The notes under the pieces: model-generated | What the model saw: only the letters and a program-made list of their open reading frames with translations | Told to the model about the DNA's origin: nothing | The model's database searches: none | Translations under genes and position numbers: made by a program | In this document: positions 51,499-61,363 of the stretch, piece by piece | Numbering within the stretch: the stretch's first letter is position 1 | Layout of the letters: every line of letters starts with the position of its first letter | Assembly: GCA_004020645.1 (NCBI GenBank) | Contig: SAQL01000020.1 | Coordinates: forward strand, 1-64,000 | DNA from: Mesorhizobium sp. | Lineage (GTDB): Bacteria > Pseudomonadota > Alphaproteobacteria > Rhizobiales > Rhizobiaceae | DNA: 64,000 bases | Direction: 5' to 3'

Positions 51499-52458
51499 CT
51501 AACTCGCGCGACCTCCAGTGTTCGGTTCTTCGTGCGGATAGAGCTTGCCGAACAGGGGCAGGTACATCGCGCCCTTGCGCATCAGGAAATCGTGGAACGT
51601 CGCCATCGCCGGCGAGATCGCGTGATCGCTGCGCATCACCGAAAACCATTGCCGGCGGATCGGCATGCCGACAACGTCGAGGATGACCAGCCGGCCGGCT
51701 TCGGTTTCCGCAGCGATGGTGTGGGCAGAGATGAAGGCGATGCCGAGCCCGGCCATCACCGCCTGCTTGATCGTCTCGTTCGATCCCATCTCGACGCCGA
51801 GGTCGTCGATGCGGCCGGGCACGTCGCTCAGGAATATCTCCAGCGAGATGCGCGTGCCGGAGCCGGGCTCGCGGATGAGGAAATGCTCTTCGGCGATCCG
51901 CTCCTTGGATATCTCGCGCACTGAGGCCAGCGGGTGGTCGGGCGGCGCGATGATGACCAGCGGGTGATCGCCGAACACCGAGGCACGCACCGGGACTTCC
52001 TTGGCCGGGCGCCCCATCAGCGCGATGTCGATGTCGTGGTTCTTCAGGCTGTCGATCGTTTCGGCGCGGTTGCCGATGGCGAGCCGCATGTCGATGTCGG
52101 GATGTTCTTTCATGAAGCCGGCCATCAGCCGCGGCGCGAAATATTTGGCGGTGGAAACGACGCCGAGCCTCAGGCTGCCGATACGCACGCCCTTGATCGC
52201 ATCCATCTTGTCTTCGAGCAGGCGAAGCCGCTCCTCGATGGCTTGCGCTGTCTCGACGAAGGCCAACCCTGCGGCAGTCGGACGCATGCCGTCCGACGTC
52301 CGGTCGAACAAGGCCAGTTGAAACTCCTCCTCGACCTGCCGCAACTGGATCGTCACCGCTGGAGGAGACAGGCCCAACACTTTGGCCGCGCTGACGATTT
52401 TTCCGTGGCTGACGATTGCCTGAACGGTCTTGAATTGCTTGAGCGTGAGATTTCTCAT
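51499..52458 (-). CDS. cbbR: LysR-type regulator CbbR
   Basis: A 319-residue LysR regulator of the Calvin cycle operon. The N-terminal helix-turn-helix has LTLKQFKTVQAIVSHGKIVSAAKVLGLSPPAVTIQLRQVEEEF. The effector domain includes LRLGVVSTAKYFAPRLMAGFM, typical of CbbR, which senses metabolites such as NADPH or RuBP. It is divergent from cbbF with a 123-bp gap holding an inverted repeat at 52487-52510. Confidence 0.93.
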   Translation of the reverse strand: MRNLTLKQFKTVQAIVSHGKIVSAAKVLGLSPPAVTIQLRQVEEEFQLALFDRTSDGMRPTAAGLAFVETAQAIEERLRLLEDKMDAIKGVRIGSLRLGVVSTAKYFAPRLMAGFMKEHPDIDMRLAIGNRAETIDSLKNHDIDIALMGRPAKEVPVRASVFGDHPLVIIAPPDHPLASVREISKERIAEEHFLIREPGSGTRISLEIFLSDVPGRIDDLGVEMGSNETIKQAVMAGLGIAFISAHTIAAETEAGRLVILDVVGMPIRRQWFSVMRSDHAISPAMATFHDFLMRKGAMYLPLFGKLYPHEEPNTGGRAS

Positions 52459-52486
52459 GCGTCATACTAAATTTTTTTTAGCGCGA

Positions 52487-52510
52487 AAGTAAAGTTATTG
52501 AATTTTACTT
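52487..52510. promoter_or_regulatory. Candidate CbbR-binding site
   Basis: AAGTAAA (52487-52493) and TTTACTT (52504-52510) form a 7-bp dyad with a 10-bp spacer in the cbbR-cbbF gap. AT-rich dyads with the LysR T-N11-A pattern are usual for CbbR. A neighbouring run ATTTTTTTTAG may hold promoter elements. Confidence 0.55.
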
Positions 52511-52581
52511 ATCTCGCTTCGTTTGTTCTCATCCCCCTATCCGGCCGATCCGAGGAGAGGCGGCTGGATCGGGAGGTTACG

Positions 52582-53628
52582 ATGCCAGCGGCAACGCTCG
52601 ACGCTTTTCTGAATTCCTATCTCGGCCCGCCGGACGAACTGCGCTCTGCGGTCGTAGCGACCGTCCGCCAGCTGACGCAGGCCGCCACCAAGATCCGCAA
52701 CACCATCAATCAAGGGGTGCTCGGCACCGCCTTTGCCGGGACCCGCGGCGCCAATGCCGACGGCGACATCCAGAAGGATCTCGACATCTTCGCTGACGAC
52801 ATCTTCCTCGACGCCATGCGCCACGCTCCGGTCGCGCTCTACGCCTCCGAGGAACTGGAGCAGCCGGTCCTGCTCGACAGCCAAGCGCCTCTCGCCATCG
52901 CCATCGACCCGCTCGACGGCTCTTCCAACATCGACACCAACGTGTCGATCGGAACCATTTTCTCGCTCCTCCCTGCAACTGGCGCGCCGGATGTGAAGCC
53001 GGCCGCCGCTTTTTTGCAGCCAGGCGTGAACCAGCTGGGCGCCGGTTTCTTCATCTACGGGCCGCAGCTGGCGCTGGTTCTGTCGCTCGGCAGCGGCACG
53101 CATGTCTTCGTTCTCTCGACCAGGCTCGGCACCTTCGTCCAGGCCTACGAGAGCCGGATCATCCCGCAGCGCACCCAGGAGTTCGCCATCAACGCCGCCA
53201 ACTACCGGCATTGGGACGAGGCGGTGCGGCTCTACATCGACGACTGCCTCGAAGGCACCGAAGGCCCACGCGGAAAGGACTTCAACATGCGCTGGATCGC
53301 CTCCCTGGTCGCCGACTGCTACCGCATACTAATGCGCGGCGGTGTATTCCTGTATCCAGGCGACAAGCGCAAGGGTTACCGCCAGGGTCGGCTGCGCCTC
53401 GTCTATGAGGCCAACCCGATCGCCTTTCTCGTCGAACAGGCCGCCGGCGCCGCTACCGACACGATCACCCGCATCCTCGAAATCGAACCCGAGAGCCTGC
53501 ACCAGCGCGTGCCCATGGTGTTCGGATCGGCGCGGGAAGTCGCGCGCATCACCCGCTACCACATCGAGCCCAGCGCCATCGGCGAGCGTGCGCCGCTGTT
53601 CAGCCGCCGCGGCCTGTTCAGGGCCTGA
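52582..53628 (+). CDS. cbbF: Fructose-1,6-bisphosphatase class I
   Basis: A 348-residue FBPase that removes the C1 phosphate from fructose 1,6-bisphosphate (and in many Calvin-cycle organisms from sedoheptulose 1,7-bisphosphate). The metal-binding motif is AIDPLDGSSNIDTNVSIGTIFSLL; the fructose-site block is KDFNMRWIASLVADCYRILMRGGVFLYPGDKRKGYRQGRLRLVYEANPIAFLVEQAAG. The ATG at 52582 follows GGGAGG; the frame is open to 52498. First gene of the cbb operon, 5 bp before cbbP. Confidence 0.96.
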   Translation: MPAATLDAFLNSYLGPPDELRSAVVATVRQLTQAATKIRNTINQGVLGTAFAGTRGANADGDIQKDLDIFADDIFLDAMRHAPVALYASEELEQPVLLDSQAPLAIAIDPLDGSSNIDTNVSIGTIFSLLPATGAPDVKPAAAFLQPGVNQLGAGFFIYGPQLALVLSLGSGTHVFVLSTRLGTFVQAYESRIIPQRTQEFAINAANYRHWDEAVRLYIDDCLEGTEGPRGKDFNMRWIASLVADCYRILMRGGVFLYPGDKRKGYRQGRLRLVYEANPIAFLVEQAAGAATDTITRILEIEPESLHQRVPMVFGSAREVARITRYHIEPSAIGERAPLFSRRGLFRA

Positions 53629-53633
53629 GCACC

Positions 53634-54506
53634 ATGTCGGCGAAGCACCCCATCATCACCATCACCGGGTCGTCAGGCGCCGGCACCACCTCGGTCAAGC
53701 GCATCTTCGAGCTGATCTTCCGGCGCGAGAACATCGAGGCCGCCTTCATCGAAGGAGACGCCTTTCACCGCTACGACCGCGCCACGATGAAGACAAAGGT
53801 GGCCGAGCAGGAGAAGGCGGGCAATCCGAACTTCACCCACTTCCATGCCGAAGCCAACGAACTCGCAATCCTCGAAGAGGTGTTTGAGGAATATGGCCGC
53901 CGGGGAACCGGAAAGACCCGCACCTACATCCATGACGAGGACGAGGAGAAGCAGTACGGCACGCCGCCGGGACATTTTACCGAATGGCGCGAATTTCCGC
54001 CGAGCGACCTGCTCTTCTACGAGGGCCTGCATGGCTGCGTCGTCACCGACAAGATCAACCTGGCCCGGCACGCCGACCTCAAGATCGGCGTGGTGCCGGT
54101 CATAAATCTCGAATGGATCCAGAAGATCCATCGCGACCGCGCAACCCGCGGCTATTCCACCGAGGCGGTGATGGACGTCATCCTGCGCCGCATGCCGGAC
54201 TATGTCCGCTACATCGTCCCGCAGTTCTCGCAGACCGCCATCAACTTCCAGCGCGTGCCGATCGTCGACACGTCCAACCCGTTCATCGCGCGCTGGATCC
54301 CTACGCCCGACGAATCGATGCTGGTCATCCGCTTTGCCAATCCCCGCGGCATCGATTTCCCCTACCTGCTCTCGATGATCCACGACTCGTTCATGTCGCG
54401 GCCGAATTCCATAGTGGTGCCAGGCAACAAGCTCGATCTTGCCATGCAGCTGATCCTGACGCCGCTCATCCTGCAATTGATCGAACGCAAGAACCGTGTG
54501 TCGTGA
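53634..54506 (+). CDS. cbbP: Phosphoribulokinase
   Basis: A 290-residue class I (proteobacterial) phosphoribulokinase that makes ribulose 1,5-bisphosphate for RubisCO. P-loop: ITGSSGAGTTSVKR (about 10-23). FIEGDAFHRYDRATMK and PPSDLLFYEGLHGCVV contain the catalytic-site blocks, and the C-terminus has NSIVVPGNKLDLAMQLILTP. It follows cbbF by 5 bp and precedes the transketolase gene by 10 bp. Confidence 0.96.
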   Translation: MSAKHPIITITGSSGAGTTSVKRIFELIFRRENIEAAFIEGDAFHRYDRATMKTKVAEQEKAGNPNFTHFHAEANELAILEEVFEEYGRRGTGKTRTYIHDEDEEKQYGTPPGHFTEWREFPPSDLLFYEGLHGCVVTDKINLARHADLKIGVVPVINLEWIQKIHRDRATRGYSTEAVMDVILRRMPDYVRYIVPQFSQTAINFQRVPIVDTSNPFIARWIPTPDESMLVIRFANPRGIDFPYLLSMIHDSFMSRPNSIVVPGNKLDLAMQLILTPLILQLIERKNRVS

Positions 54507-54516
54507 GGAGGACGCC

Positions 54517-56553
54517 ATGAACAGCCAAGCAGCAGCCCTGAAGCCCGTCGCCGCCGTCTCGGAACGCGACATGGCGAACGCCATTCGCGCACTGGCGATG
54601 GACAGCGTCCAAAAGGCCAATTCCGGTCATCCCGGCATGCCGATGGGCATGGCCGATGTCGCGACGGTACTGTTCAGCCGCTTCATCAATATCGATCCGT
54701 CGGCGCCCAACTGGCCCGATCGCGACCGCTTCGTGCTTTCGGCCGGGCACGGCTCGATGCTGCAATATGCGCTGCATTACCTGCTCGGCTTTGAAGACAT
54801 GCCGATCGAGGAATTGCAGCGGTTTCGCCAGCTGGGCAGCCGCACCGCCGGACATCCGGAATATGGCCATGCGCTTGGCATCGAGACGACGACCGGTCCG
54901 CTTGGACAAGGCATTTCGACCGCCGTCGGCATGGCGCTGGCGGAGCGCATGCTTGCCGCCCGCCACGGCGCCGATCTCGTCGACCATTTCACCTACGTGA
55001 TCGCCGGCGACGGCTGCCTGCAGGAAGGCATCAGCCATGAGGCGATCGACCTTGCTGGCCATCTGAAGCTGTCCCGGCTGATCGTCTTCTGGGACGACAA
55101 TGCGATCTCGATCGACGGACCGACTTCGCTGTCGACATCGATGGACCAGCCGGCACGGTTCAAAGCCGCCGGATGGCACGTCCAATCGGTGGACGGCCAC
55201 GACACGGAAGCGGTTGCAGCGGCAATCGAAGCGGCGCAGCAGTCGGATCGGCCGTCGCTGATCGCCTGCCGTACGGTGATCGGCATGGGCGCGCCCAATC
55301 TGGGCGGTTCGGAAAAGACGCATGGCGCGCCGTTGGGCGACGCGGAGATCGCCGCGACGCGCGAAAACATCGGCTGGGCCTACGCGCCGTTCGAAGTGCC
55401 GGACGACATCCTTTTCGCCTGGCGCGAAATTGCTGAGCGCGGGCAAGCAGCACGGCACGCCTGGGAGCAGCAGCTTGCCGCCTCGCCGCAGCGCGACGCC
55501 TTCGAGAGCGCGGTCGCCGGCAACCTGCCCGACGCAGTCTTCGAAGCGCTCGGCGCTTTTCGTAAGGAGCATGTCGAGAAGGCGACCAAGGTTGCAACGC
55601 GAAAAGCCTCCGAAATGGCGCTCGCTGCGATCAACGCCGCAACCGAGCTTACCGTCGGCGGCTCCGCCGATCTGACGCACTCGAACCTGACGATCACCAA
55701 GGGCATGGTCCGCATAGCGCCGGATGACTATGCCGGCCGTTACATTCACTACGGCATCCGCGAGCACGGCATGGCCGCAGCCATGAACGGCATCGCACTG
55801 CATGGCGGCTTCGTGCCTTATGGCGGCACGTTCCTGTGCTTCGCCGACTATGCGCGCGGCGCGATGCGGCTCTCGGCGCTGATGGGCCAGCGCGTCATCT
55901 ATGTGATGACCCATGATTCCATCGGTCTCGGCGAGGACGGCCCGACCCACCAGCCGATCGAGCACCTGGCGATGCTGCGGGCCACGCCGAACCTCAACGT
56001 CTTCCGTCCGGCCGACATCATCGAAACGGCGGAGTGCTGGGAATTGGCGCTGAAGAGCAAGACCCGGCCGAGTGTGCTGGTGCTCTCGCGCCAGAACCTG
56101 CCGATGCTGCGCCAAGCACACAGCGAGGAGGCACTCAGCGACGAGCCACACAGCAACGAGAACCGGTCCTGCCAGGGCGCCTACGTCCTGCGCGAGCCGG
56201 CCGGGCACCGCGCCGTGACGCTGATCGCCACCGGCTCGGAGGTCGAGATCGCCGTTGCCGCCGCCGAACGGCTGGAGACCGGGCACGGCATCGCCGCCGC
56301 GGTCGTCTCGATGCCGTGCTGGGAGCTGTTTGAGGAACAGGATGCCGACACCCGCAAGGCCGTCCTCGGCTCAGCGCCGCGCATCGCCGTCGAAGCCGCA
56401 GCACGGCTCGGCTGGGATCGCTGGATCGGCGACACCGGCGCTTTCGTCGGCATGGCCGGTTTCGGCGCCAGCGCCCCTGCCCCGGATCTCTACCGGCATT
56501 TCGACATCACGCCCGAAGCCGTCGCCGCAGCGGCGCTGAAGCTCATCATCTAG
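54517..56553 (+). CDS. cbbT: Transketolase
   Basis: A 678-residue thiamine-diphosphate enzyme that shuffles two-carbon units in the Calvin cycle. ThDP-binding motif GDGCLQEGISHEAIDLAGHLKLSRLIVFWDDN, N-terminal block NSGHPGMPMGMADVATVLFS, and the transketolase signature YGIREHGMAAAMNGIALHGG. A charged loop, AHSEEALSDEPHSNENRS, sits between the middle and C-terminal domains and seems longer than usual. The ATG at 54517 follows GAGGAGGACGCC. Confidence 0.95.
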   Translation: MNSQAAALKPVAAVSERDMANAIRALAMDSVQKANSGHPGMPMGMADVATVLFSRFINIDPSAPNWPDRDRFVLSAGHGSMLQYALHYLLGFEDMPIEELQRFRQLGSRTAGHPEYGHALGIETTTGPLGQGISTAVGMALAERMLAARHGADLVDHFTYVIAGDGCLQEGISHEAIDLAGHLKLSRLIVFWDDNAISIDGPTSLSTSMDQPARFKAAGWHVQSVDGHDTEAVAAAIEAAQQSDRPSLIACRTVIGMGAPNLGGSEKTHGAPLGDAEIAATRENIGWAYAPFEVPDDILFAWREIAERGQAARHAWEQQLAASPQRDAFESAVAGNLPDAVFEALGAFRKEHVEKATKVATRKASEMALAAINAATELTVGGSADLTHSNLTITKGMVRIAPDDYAGRYIHYGIREHGMAAAMNGIALHGGFVPYGGTFLCFADYARGAMRLSALMGQRVIYVMTHDSIGLGEDGPTHQPIEHLAMLRATPNLNVFRPADIIETAECWELALKSKTRPSVLVLSRQNLPMLRQAHSEEALSDEPHSNENRSCQGAYVLREPAGHRAVTLIATGSEVEIAVAAAERLETGHGIAAAVVSMPCWELFEEQDADTRKAVLGSAPRIAVEAAARLGWDRWIGDTGAFVGMAGFGASAPAPDLYRHFDITPEAVAAAALKLII

Positions 56554-56581
56554 CCCATTCCGCAGCTAAGAGGACCCGACA

Positions 56582-57661
56582 ATGGCCCGCATCACCCTTC
56601 GCCAGCTTCTCGACCATGCCGCCGAGCATGGTTACGGCGTGCCGGCATTCAACATCAACAACATGGAACAGGGCCTCGCCATCATGGAGGCGGCCAGGGC
56701 CTGCGACGCGCCGGTCATCATCCAGGCCTCGCGCGGCGCCCGCTCCTATGCCAACGACATCATGCTGGCCAAGATGATGGAGGCGTTGACCGAAATGCAT
56801 CCGGCCATTCCGCTCTGCATCCATCAGGATCACGGCAACAACGAAGCCACCTGCCTTTCGGCGATCCGCCACGGCTTTACCTCGGTGATGATGGACGGCT
56901 CGCTGATGGCGGACGCCAAGACGCCGGCGAGCTACGACTACAACGTCGCCATCACCGAACGTGTCGCCCGCATGGCGCATTGGGTCGGCGCTTCCGTCGA
57001 AGGCGAGCTCGGCGTGCTCGGCTCGCTGGAGACCGGCCAGGGCGAGGCCGAGGACGGCCACGGCGCCGAAGGCGCGCTTTCCCACGACCAGCTGTTGACC
57101 GATCCCGATCAGGCGGTCGACTTCGTCACCGCCACCCGAGTCGACGCGCTGGCGATCGCCTGCGGCACCTCGCACGGCGCCTACAAATTCAGCCGCAAGC
57201 CGGACGGCGGCATCCTGGCCATGCAGGTGATCGAGGCGATCCACGACAAGCTGCCCAACACGCATCTGGTGATGCATGGCTCTTCGTCGGTGCCGCAGGA
57301 GCTGCAGGACATCATCAACAAGTATGGCGGCGAGATGCCCCAGACTTTTGGCGTTCCGGTCGAGGAGATCGAGCGCGGCATCCGCTACGGCGTGCGCAAG
57401 GTCAACATCGACACCGATTGCCGCATGGCCATGGCCGGGCAGTTCCGCCGCGTCGCGACGGAGGACCCGCGCGAATTCGATCCGCGCAAATTCCTGAAAC
57501 CCGCCATGGACGCCCTGCGCGATCTTTGCCGCGATCGCTTTGAACGCTTCGGCACGGCAGGCAACGCCTCGAAGATCAGGGTCATCGCCATGGACGAGAT
57601 GGCGAAACGATATGCCGCGGGAAAGCTCGACCCGCAAATCGCAACCGCGAAAGCCGCCTGA
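56582..57661 (+). CDS. cbbA: Fructose-1,6-bisphosphate aldolase class II
   Basis: A 359-residue Zn-dependent aldolase of the Calvin cycle. Visible zinc/active-site blocks are IHQDHGNN, VEGELGVLGSLETG, THGAYKF-like SHGAYKFSRKPDGG, LVMHGSSSVPQELQD and GVRKVNIDTDCRMAM. The length is that of the longer (CbbA) subtype. Upstream transketolase ends 28 bp earlier; RubisCO large subunit starts 21 bp downstream. Confidence 0.96.
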   Translation: MARITLRQLLDHAAEHGYGVPAFNINNMEQGLAIMEAARACDAPVIIQASRGARSYANDIMLAKMMEALTEMHPAIPLCIHQDHGNNEATCLSAIRHGFTSVMMDGSLMADAKTPASYDYNVAITERVARMAHWVGASVEGELGVLGSLETGQGEAEDGHGAEGALSHDQLLTDPDQAVDFVTATRVDALAIACGTSHGAYKFSRKPDGGILAMQVIEAIHDKLPNTHLVMHGSSSVPQELQDIINKYGGEMPQTFGVPVEEIERGIRYGVRKVNIDTDCRMAMAGQFRRVATEDPREFDPRKFLKPAMDALRDLCRDRFERFGTAGNASKIRVIAMDEMAKRYAAGKLDPQIATAKAA

Positions 57662-57682
57662 GCGGCAAACAGGAGACCTGTC

Positions 57683-59176
57683 ATGAACAAGATCGACATG
57701 CCGTCAGCAGGCACGCTCAAGGAAGGCAAGGAACGCTACAAGTCGGGCGTCATCCCCTACAAGAAGATGGGCTACTGGGAGCCGGACTACCGGCCCAAGG
57801 AGACCGACCTGATCGCCATGTTTCGGATCACGCCGCAGCCCGGCGTCGACCATGAGGAGGCGGCCGCCGCCATCGCCGGTGAATCCTCCACCGCGACATG
57901 GACCGTGGTGTGGACCGACAGGCTGACCGCCTGCGAGCTCTACCGCGCCAAGGCGTTCAGATCCGAGCCGGTGCCGAACACCGGTCCCGGCACCAAGACC
58001 GAGCAGCAGTACTTCGCCTACATCGCCTACGACCTCGACCTGTTCGAGCCCGGCTCGATCGCCAACCTGACTGCATCGATCATCGGCAACGTGTTCGGCT
58101 TCAAGGCGGTCAAGGCCTTGCGGCTCGAGGACATGCGCATCCCGGTGGCTTACCTCAAAACCTTCCAGGGGCCGGCGACCGGCATCGTGGTGGAGCGCGA
58201 GCGGCTCGACAAGTTCGGCCGGCCGCTGCTCGGCGCGACGACGAAGCCGAAGCTTGGCCTGTCAGGCCGCAACTACGGCCGCGTCGTCTACGAGGCGCTG
58301 AAGGGTGGCCTCGACTTCGTCAAGGACGACGAGAACATCAACTCGCAGCCCTTCATGCACTGGCGCGACCGCTTCCTCTACTGCATGGAGGCTGTGAACA
58401 AGGCGTCGGCCGCCACCGGTGAAGTCAAGGGCCATTATCTCAACGTCACCGCCGGCACGATGGAGGAGATGTACGAGCGCGCCGAATTCGCAAAACAGCT
58501 TGGCTCCTGCATCGTCATGATCGACCTCGTCATTGGCTACACGGCGATCCAGTCGATGGCCAAGTGGGCACGCCGCAACGACATGATCCTGCACCTGCAC
58601 CGCGCCGGCAACTCGACTTATTCGCGCCAGAAGAACCACGGCATGAACTTTCGCGTCATCTGCAAATGGATGCGGATGGCCGGCGTCGATCACATCCATG
58701 CCGGCACGGTTGTCGGCAAGCTGGAAGGCGACCCGCTGATGATCAAGGGATTTTATGACACGCTGCGCGAGGAGCGCACGCCGCAGAACCTCGAAACCGG
58801 GCTGTTCTTCGATCAAGACTGGGCCTCGCTCAACAAGGTGATGCCCGTCGCCTCGGGCGGCATCCATGCCGGCCAGATGCACCAGCTGATCCATTATCTC
58901 GGCGAGGACGCCGTCCTGCAGTTCGGCGGCGGCACGATCGGCCATCCGGACGGCATCCAGGCCGGCGCGACGGCCAATCGCGTCGCGTTGGAGGCGATGA
59001 TCCTCGCCCGCAACGAAGGCCGCGACTATCTGCGCGAAGGGACCAAAATCCTCGAACAGGCGGCCAGATGGTGCACGCCGCTGAAAGCGGCCCTGGAGAC
59101 CTGGAAGGACGTCACCTTCAACTACGAATCGACCGACACGGCCGACTTCGTGCCAACCGCAACGCCCAGCTTCTAG
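57683..59176 (+). CDS. cbbL: RubisCO large subunit, form IC (red type)
   Basis: A 497-residue large subunit that carboxylates ribulose 1,5-bisphosphate. Catalytic Lys188 is in GATTKPKLGLSGRNYGR, the carbamylated lysine is Lys214 in GGLDFVKDDENINSQPF, and loop 6 reads HAGTVVGKLEGD. The sequence type (KSGVIPYKKMGYWEPDY at the N-terminus) and the adjacent red-type cbbS and cbbX show form IC, common in rhizobia and other soil proteobacteria. It is about ten residues longer than the usual 486. Confidence 0.97.
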   Translation: MNKIDMPSAGTLKEGKERYKSGVIPYKKMGYWEPDYRPKETDLIAMFRITPQPGVDHEEAAAAIAGESSTATWTVVWTDRLTACELYRAKAFRSEPVPNTGPGTKTEQQYFAYIAYDLDLFEPGSIANLTASIIGNVFGFKAVKALRLEDMRIPVAYLKTFQGPATGIVVERERLDKFGRPLLGATTKPKLGLSGRNYGRVVYEALKGGLDFVKDDENINSQPFMHWRDRFLYCMEAVNKASAATGEVKGHYLNVTAGTMEEMYERAEFAKQLGSCIVMIDLVIGYTAIQSMAKWARRNDMILHLHRAGNSTYSRQKNHGMNFRVICKWMRMAGVDHIHAGTVVGKLEGDPLMIKGFYDTLREERTPQNLETGLFFDQDWASLNKVMPVASGGIHAGQMHQLIHYLGEDAVLQFGGGTIGHPDGIQAGATANRVALEAMILARNEGRDYLREGTKILEQAARWCTPLKAALETWKDVTFNYESTDTADFVPTATPSF

Positions 59177-59194
59177 ACGAAAGGAACCGTCGCC

Positions 59195-59629
59195 ATGATG
59201 ACCAATCCGGGAAACAAGGTCACGCAGGGACAGTTTTCGTTCCTCCCCGACCTGACCGATGAGCAGATTTCAGCGCAGATCAAATACGCGCTGAAAAACC
59301 ACTGGGCGGTCAGCGTCGAGTACACTGACGATCCGCATCCGCGAAACACCTATTGGGAAATGTACGGCAACCCGATGTTCGACCTGAAGGACCCGGCGGG
59401 CATCCTGCTTGAAGTCAACAATTGCCGGAATGCCTTGCCCAACATGTATGTCCGGGTCACCGCCTTCGATTCGACCAAGGGCTGGGAAGCGCCGCGCATG
59501 TCGTTCATCGTCAACCGGCCGCCCAACGAACCCGGGTTCCGGCTGTTGCGCCAGGAGCGCGACGGCCGCAGCCAGGGCTATTCGATCGTGCCTTATGCGA
59601 CCGACAGGCCCGAAGGCGAGCGGAGCTAG
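59195..59629 (+). CDS. cbbS: RubisCO small subunit, red type
   Basis: A 144-residue small subunit. Motifs are GQFSFLPDLTDEQISAQIKYAL, WEMYGNPMFDLKD and NMYVRVTAFDSTKGWE. The C-terminal extension (PPNEPGFRLLRQERDGRSQGY) is the red-type beta-hairpin that fills the central channel of the holoenzyme. It lies 18 bp after cbbL and 8 bp before cbbX. Confidence 0.96.
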   Translation: MMTNPGNKVTQGQFSFLPDLTDEQISAQIKYALKNHWAVSVEYTDDPHPRNTYWEMYGNPMFDLKDPAGILLEVNNCRNALPNMYVRVTAFDSTKGWEAPRMSFIVNRPPNEPGFRLLRQERDGRSQGYSIVPYATDRPEGERS

Positions 59630-59637
59630 CCGAAACC

Positions 59638-60576
59638 ATGCTGGACGCTATAGCAAAGGGCACTGCCGCGCCGGACGAATCGGTCGATCTGCAGGCCGAG
59701 TTCGAGGCGTCCAACATCGACGAGGTGATGGACAAGCTCGACCGCGAACTCGTTGGCCTGAAGCCCATCAAGACCCGCATCCGCGAGATCGCGGCGCTGC
59801 TCCTGGTCGACCGGCTTCGCCGCAAGTTCGGCCTGACCTCGGGCGCGCCGACGCTGCACATGAACTTTACCGGAAATCCCGGCACCGGAAAGACCACCGT
59901 GGCGCTGAGGATGGCCGAAATCCTGCATCGTCTCGGCTATGTCCGCGAAGGCCACATGGTCGCGGTGACGCGAGACGATCTCGTCGGCCAGTATGTCGGC
60001 CACACCGCGCCCAAAACCCGCGAAGTGATCAAGCGCGCCATGGGCGGGGTGCTTTTCATCGATGAGGCCTACTATCTCTACAAGCCCGAGAACGAACGCG
60101 ACTACGGCCAGGAATCGATCGAAATCCTGCTGCAATGCATGGAAAACAACCGTGACGATCTGGTTGTGATTCTTGCCGGCTACAAGAACAAGATGGACCG
60201 CTTCTTCGACAGCAATCCCGGCATGCGCTCGCGCATCGCCCACCACCTCGATTTTCCCGACTACGGCGTCAGCGAACTCAAATCGATCGCCGAGATCATG
60301 CTGGGGGAACAGAATTATCGTCTCAGCGAGGCGGCGGCCAAGGCGCTCGAAGAGTATCTCCCGATCCGCATGCGGCTGCCGCATTTCTCCAACGCCCGCT
60401 CGGTCCGCAATGGGCTCGACCGGGCGCGGCTTCGCCAGGCCAACCGGCTTTTCGCGTCGCGCAACCGGGTGTTGACGAAAACCGACCTTATCACCATTGA
60501 GGAATCCGATATTCGCGGCAGCCGCGTGTTCGCGGAAGGTAAGCTCGAAGGCGAACCGGAGACGAAGGCGCGCTGA
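59638..60576 (+). CDS. cbbX: Red-type RubisCO activase CbbX (AAA+)
   Basis: A 312-residue AAA+ protein that remodels inhibited red-type RubisCO by pulling on the large-subunit C-terminus. Walker A is NFTGNPGTGKTTVALRMAE, Walker B is GGVLFIDEAYYLYKP, pore-loop-type residues lie in DLVGQYVGHTAPKTREV, and NARSVRNGLDRARLRQANRL contains the sensor-2 arginine region. Full length for the family. Confidence 0.96.
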   Translation: MLDAIAKGTAAPDESVDLQAEFEASNIDEVMDKLDRELVGLKPIKTRIREIAALLLVDRLRRKFGLTSGAPTLHMNFTGNPGTGKTTVALRMAEILHRLGYVREGHMVAVTRDDLVGQYVGHTAPKTREVIKRAMGGVLFIDEAYYLYKPENERDYGQESIEILLQCMENNRDDLVVILAGYKNKMDRFFDSNPGMRSRIAHHLDFPDYGVSELKSIAEIMLGEQNYRLSEAAAKALEEYLPIRMRLPHFSNARSVRNGLDRARLRQANRLFASRNRVLTKTDLITIEESDIRGSRVFAEGKLEGEPETKAR

Positions 60577-60638
60577 CAAGATGACGCCGGTTGGTGTGGA
60601 GCGACCGGAAACGGAAGAGAAAACAGGAGCCGACGACC

Positions 60639-61325
60639 ATGGGTACCAAGACAATCATCGCGCCCTCGGTGCTTTCTGCGGACTTCTCGCGGCTCGGCGA
60701 CGAGGTCGAAGCGGTCGTCCGGGCAGGCGCCGACTGGATTCATCTCGACGTGATGGACGGTCATTTCGTGCCCAACATCACCTTCGGTCCGCCGGTGATC
60801 AAGGCGATCCGTGATCGAACGGACAAGATCTTCGACTGCCACCTGATGATCGCGCCGGCCGACGCCTATCTCGCCGCCTTCGCCGATGCCGGCTGCGACA
60901 TCATCACGGTGCATGCCGAGGCCGGGCCGCATCTCGACCGTTCGCTGCAGGCGATCAGGAATCTCGGCAGGAAGGCCGGCGTGTCGCTGAATCCGTCGAC
61001 GCCGGAAAGCGTCATCGAGTATGTGCTCGACCGGCTCGATCTGGTGCTTCTGATGACCGTCAATCCGGGTTTCGGCGGCCAGGCGTTCATTCCGGCTGTG
61101 GTCGACAAAGTCAGGCGGGTCAAGGCACTGATCGGCAACCGCCCGATCGACATCGAGATCGACGGCGGCGTCACGCCCGAGACTGCTCCGCTGGTCACCG
61201 CGGCCGGCGCCAATGTGCTGGTCGCCGGCTCGGCCATCTTCAAGGGCGGCACCGAAGCTGCCTATCGCGACAATATCGGCGCCATCAGACAGGCAGCCGA
61301 CGGGGCGATCCGGAAAGCCGCGTAA
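60639..61325 (+). CDS. cbbE: Ribulose-phosphate 3-epimerase
   Basis: A 228-residue TIM-barrel epimerase that interconverts ribulose 5-phosphate and xylulose 5-phosphate. Metal- and active-site blocks are IAPSVLSADFSRLGDEV, WIHLDVMDGHFVPNITFGP, FDCHLMIAPA, LLMTVNPGFGGQ and IEIDGGVTPET. The ATG at 60639 follows AGGAG; 48 bp of upstream open frame lack homology. Ribulose 5-phosphate is also the co-substrate of HPS at the other end of the window. Confidence 0.95.
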   Translation: MGTKTIIAPSVLSADFSRLGDEVEAVVRAGADWIHLDVMDGHFVPNITFGPPVIKAIRDRTDKIFDCHLMIAPADAYLAAFADAGCDIITVHAEAGPHLDRSLQAIRNLGRKAGVSLNPSTPESVIEYVLDRLDLVLLMTVNPGFGGQAFIPAVVDKVRRVKALIGNRPIDIEIDGGVTPETAPLVTAAGANVLVAGSAIFKGGTEAAYRDNIGAIRQAADGAIRKAA

Positions 61326-61363
61326 ACCGTCTCATCGGGGCAAACATTTCATCGGAGGAAATC

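Noticed and set aside
54466..56286. 606-codon open frame antisense to transketolase
   Set aside because: It is the mirror of a highly conserved cbbT gene in GC-rich DNA; it lacks family motifs and a ribosome site.
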